A stretch of 64,000 nt of DNA. Source: Todiramphus chloris collaris. Taxonomy: Eukaryota; Chordata; Aves; Coraciiformes; Alcedinidae. The notes below the pieces were generated by a model. That model had not been told where the DNA came from and did no database searches. It saw only the letters and a list, made by a program, of their open reading frames with translations. The stretch is from the NCBI GenBank assembly GCA_025345505.1, contig JANVCC010010406.1:11806764-11870763 (forward strand), given 5' to 3'. Shown here one piece after another: positions 61,501 through 64,000 of the stretch (the first letter of the stretch is position 1; every line of letters begins with the position of its first letter). Both the position numbers and the translations under genes were made by a program.

Positions 61501-63715
61501 ACATCTTTTAAGTGTCTGGTTTCCAGCTGCACAGATATAAGTGTTGTGCCAGGCCCCTTTTTTTCTAACAATGGAAAGCACTGACCTAGTACAAGTTGTG
61601 TTTATCACCCATTTTCTTTGAATCAGCTGGGCTGACAGACAATTTGCCTTAAAAAATGGCCTGTATCCTTTGGTGATAAGCACACTGCTTTGGCTGAACT
61701 AAAAGAACTAGTAAGCAATATCCAGTTTTCCACATAAGACAAAAAAAATTTTATTTTTTTTTTTTAAGATGTTTGAAGCTGTATTTTAAAAGATTAGTCT
61801 TTCAAAATTAGGTTGAGAATATTGGGAAAGGAGCCTTGCAAGTTATTGGACCTCTCTGCTTAACTTTACCTTATTATTGTTTTGTAAATGGGACAAGTAA
61901 TCCAGTGAAAATTAAATGAGCAATTTTCATGTGAATGCCTCCAGGCATTGTTAAGACTCATGGTACTCAAGCATCATGCTGTTTCATAATAAATTGATCT
62001 GAACAAGGTAGTAAATACCTATTGCCTTTTAAATGGGGAAAACATTTAGCAGTACCAATCTTTCACAAACAGGCTGGCTGAACTGACTTTTTCCCTAAAC
62101 ACATAGCCACAAGTTAAATGCTCCAGCACTTGCAGTGGCAGCATCCATCTTCCTATACTGTGGCAGCAGGCAAAATAACCCCAATTAAATTAATCAGTGT
62201 CTTCAGCTACTGTTGTGCTCATTATCGGTCCTCTAACGTTTTATGTTCTTCAGATATATCCTGAAGTACAATCATTGTAGGCATTGGTTTATTGGCAAGG
62301 TATCTTGTCAAAAGCATTTTTCATGCATAACAAACACAGCAATTTACTAGAATAATAAAAGAATAGAAAAAGAAAAGACAAAATAAAAGATCTACAGCAG
62401 GTCAATCTATATGATACGATATTTCATTAACATAATTAGAAGCAGATTTATAATAACTTGATTTTCCACCTTCTTTTGTATAAAGGAGACCAGAGATACT
62501 CTCTTGCTTCCTGCAGAAAGCTTGTGCCCCAGCTAGCAAAATGTCAGGTGAAATTAAGACTATGCAATGAAGAAAATGTTATTTTAGATGTGATACACTC
62601 CCTTTAGAAATCTTGCTGATTGCACACAGGCTGTGTAATTACAGACACTCATGAATTGTACTTCATTAGAATGACAAAGTGTCGGCATAGACGAGACATT
62701 TCATGCATCCAATATTAAATGAACACAACTCAAGTGCACTTTTAGGATCATCATAATGTGAAAAAAAAAAAATCACTGGGGGATGCTTAAGGAACATGAT
62801 ATCAATATAGTTGCATTAAAAAAAATAAAGGAAAAAAAGAAATAACACAGTATTTATTTTCTCTCTTTTTTTTTTTTTTTTGAGAGAAGAGAAATCCTGT
62901 GAGTTTTAACATTTTTTTCTTGACAAAGAAATGTAAAGATTGCCATTAGATTTCCACTGAAGCTTCCACCATCTTGCATGGCAGGCAGAGTTGCATTCTT
63001 CTTTTCCATATGAACCATGATACATTTTAAGTCTGGTATACTTAGTTTTATAAAGGAGTTACACTAAAAGGAGAATTCTTACTACATGTTAACTGACCTA
63101 TGCCTGATGATAGTCTTATGTCATGCAAATGCACATGTATTCTTTCTTAAGAAAAAAATACTTACCGATGGGGAACAGAAATAATAAATAATGCTGGGGT
63201 TGATCCAGCCTTTACTGTGATCAAGAGCAATATTCTGATTGATTTCAAAAAGGAGCTATGTCAGACACAAGGCTGTTCTTGCAACAAATTCAGTTTATCT
63301 TTGAACACTCCAGCAAAGAAAAGGGTGGTTGATTCATGCTGTGAACTGGTCAAATTAGCTGTATTTGTATTTTTAACTTGCTGATTGTGGTCTTGACTGC
63401 ATTTTTTTGAGATGGCTACACTTCTACAAATATTAAATAAAGTCACATGTAAGGAATATGCACAACAACATGAATTGCAAACTCAGCCATGTAAATAAAT
63501 CCCAATTGCACAAAAATTAGAAAGGGAATTTTCTGTATAAATCATATAATTTCTTATTAGTTGGCATCACAAAGTCTTTCACCTTCACTTTTTCTGTTGA
63601 AAACTTTGTGATTTTAGTTTCTGTTTCAGGTCCTTTATGACTCCTCACAAATGAGCAGATTTTGCATATGCTCCCTAAAGGGACAACTGCTTCCCTTGCA
63701 CAGAACACCAAAATT
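58535..63715 (-). other. MAP1B: MAP1B intron 2, distal segment
   Basis: 5.2 kb of AT-rich intron. No exon, transposon or RNA gene recognised. The part at about 62150-62760 is rich in ATTA/TAAT motifs. Homopolymer A or T runs occur at about 61748, 62761 and 62866. Confidence 0.55.
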
Positions 63716-63720
63716 AATTG

Positions 63721-63842
63721 GGGGGGGGGGGGGGGGGGGGGGGAATTTGGGGGGGAAAAAAAAAAATAAAAAAAAAATATAAAAAAAATAAAAATAAAAA
63801 AAGAAAAAAAAACGAAAAAAACTTTGATGTTCAAAACAAAAA
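63721..63842. repeat. Poly-G and poly-A low-complexity run at gap edge
   Basis: Twenty-three G, a short AATTTGGGGGGG, then about 90 bases of A with scattered T, G and C, running straight into the N gap. This looks like low-quality consensus at a contig end rather than reliable genomic sequence. The open frames across it should be ignored. Confidence 0.85.
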
Positions 63843-63942
63843 NNNNNNNNNNNNNNNNNNNNNNNNNNNNNNNNNNNNNNNNNNNNNNNNNNNNNNNNNN
63901 NNNNNNNNNNNNNNNNNNNNNNNNNNNNNNNNNNNNNNNNNN
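63843..63942. other. Assembly gap of 100 N
   Basis: Exactly 100 unresolved bases, a conventional placeholder length for a gap of unknown size. MAP1B exon 2 or other sequence could be hidden here. Confidence 0.99.
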
Positions 63943-64000
63943 ATATATCAAATCAACAATGGTCTGATCATATAACCTCTCGTCATGTGGCAATGAGTGC

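Noticed and set aside
63517-63993. Open frames spanning the N gap
   Set aside because: They pass through 100 N and homopolymer runs, so the translation is meaningless.
1-64000. CRISPR array, operon, tRNA or rRNA genes, prokaryotic mobile systems
   Set aside because: The window is vertebrate nuclear DNA. I saw no regularly spaced short repeats apart from simple repeats and the coding 51-bp array, and no tRNA or rRNA signature.

Overview
The window is vertebrate nuclear DNA, most likely from a bird. The organism call rests on intron-split genes with mammalian-like proteins, two CR1 LINE copies of avian type, and two solo LTRs whose architecture resembles bird endogenous retroviruses. The LTR with TGTCCTGGTTT / AAACCATGACA ends is of a kind I associate with Neoaves rather than chicken; that part is inference.

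Two protein genes converge tail to tail, in the order known from human 5q13. On the left, the plus strand carries the last two coding exons of MRPS27 (327-482 and 4412-4651), with a poly(A) signal at 4776. On the right, the minus strand carries MAP1B: exon 7 (16826-16981), exon 6 (17714-17952), the giant exon 5 (20121-26679), exon 4 (31332-31472) and exon 3 (35472-35554). The exon phases are mutually consistent, and all introns use GT-AG. The five exons encode about 2392 residues without any frameshift. Human MAP1B has 95 residues upstream of this point, so full length would be close to 2487, against 2468 in human. I did not find exons 1 and 2; they should lie beyond base 64000 or in the assembly gap.

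Region by region: 1-4800 is the MRPS27 3' end. 4800-12100 is intergenic with nothing recognisable. About 12100-16825 probably holds the MAP1B 3' UTR, including a long polypurine tract. 16826-35554 holds the MAP1B exons and introns 3-6, with a CR1 relic at 29.4 kb and a solo LTR at 30.4-30.8 kb. 35555-64000 is MAP1B intron 2. It starts with a CpG island (36.9-37.15 kb) flanked by a cluster of homeodomain-type TAAT motifs, a good candidate for the alternative MAP1B promoter known from rodents. Further on come a CR1 copy (45.3-47.0 kb), a second CR1 fragment (56.2-57.5 kb), a second solo LTR (57.76-58.53 kb), and a low-complexity stretch leading into a 100-N gap (63843-63942).

MAP1B is a neuronal microtubule- and actin-binding polyprotein and MRPS27 is a mitochondrial small-subunit ribosomal protein. 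They share the locus but no evident function. I see no bacterial-type system, CRISPR array or novel gene cluster. The points most worth a second look are the CpG island, the unusually regular 51-bp repeats in MAP1B exon 5, the internally deleted CR1, the direct repeats at the 30.4-kb LTR, and an unexplained 237-codon open frame in intron 3.
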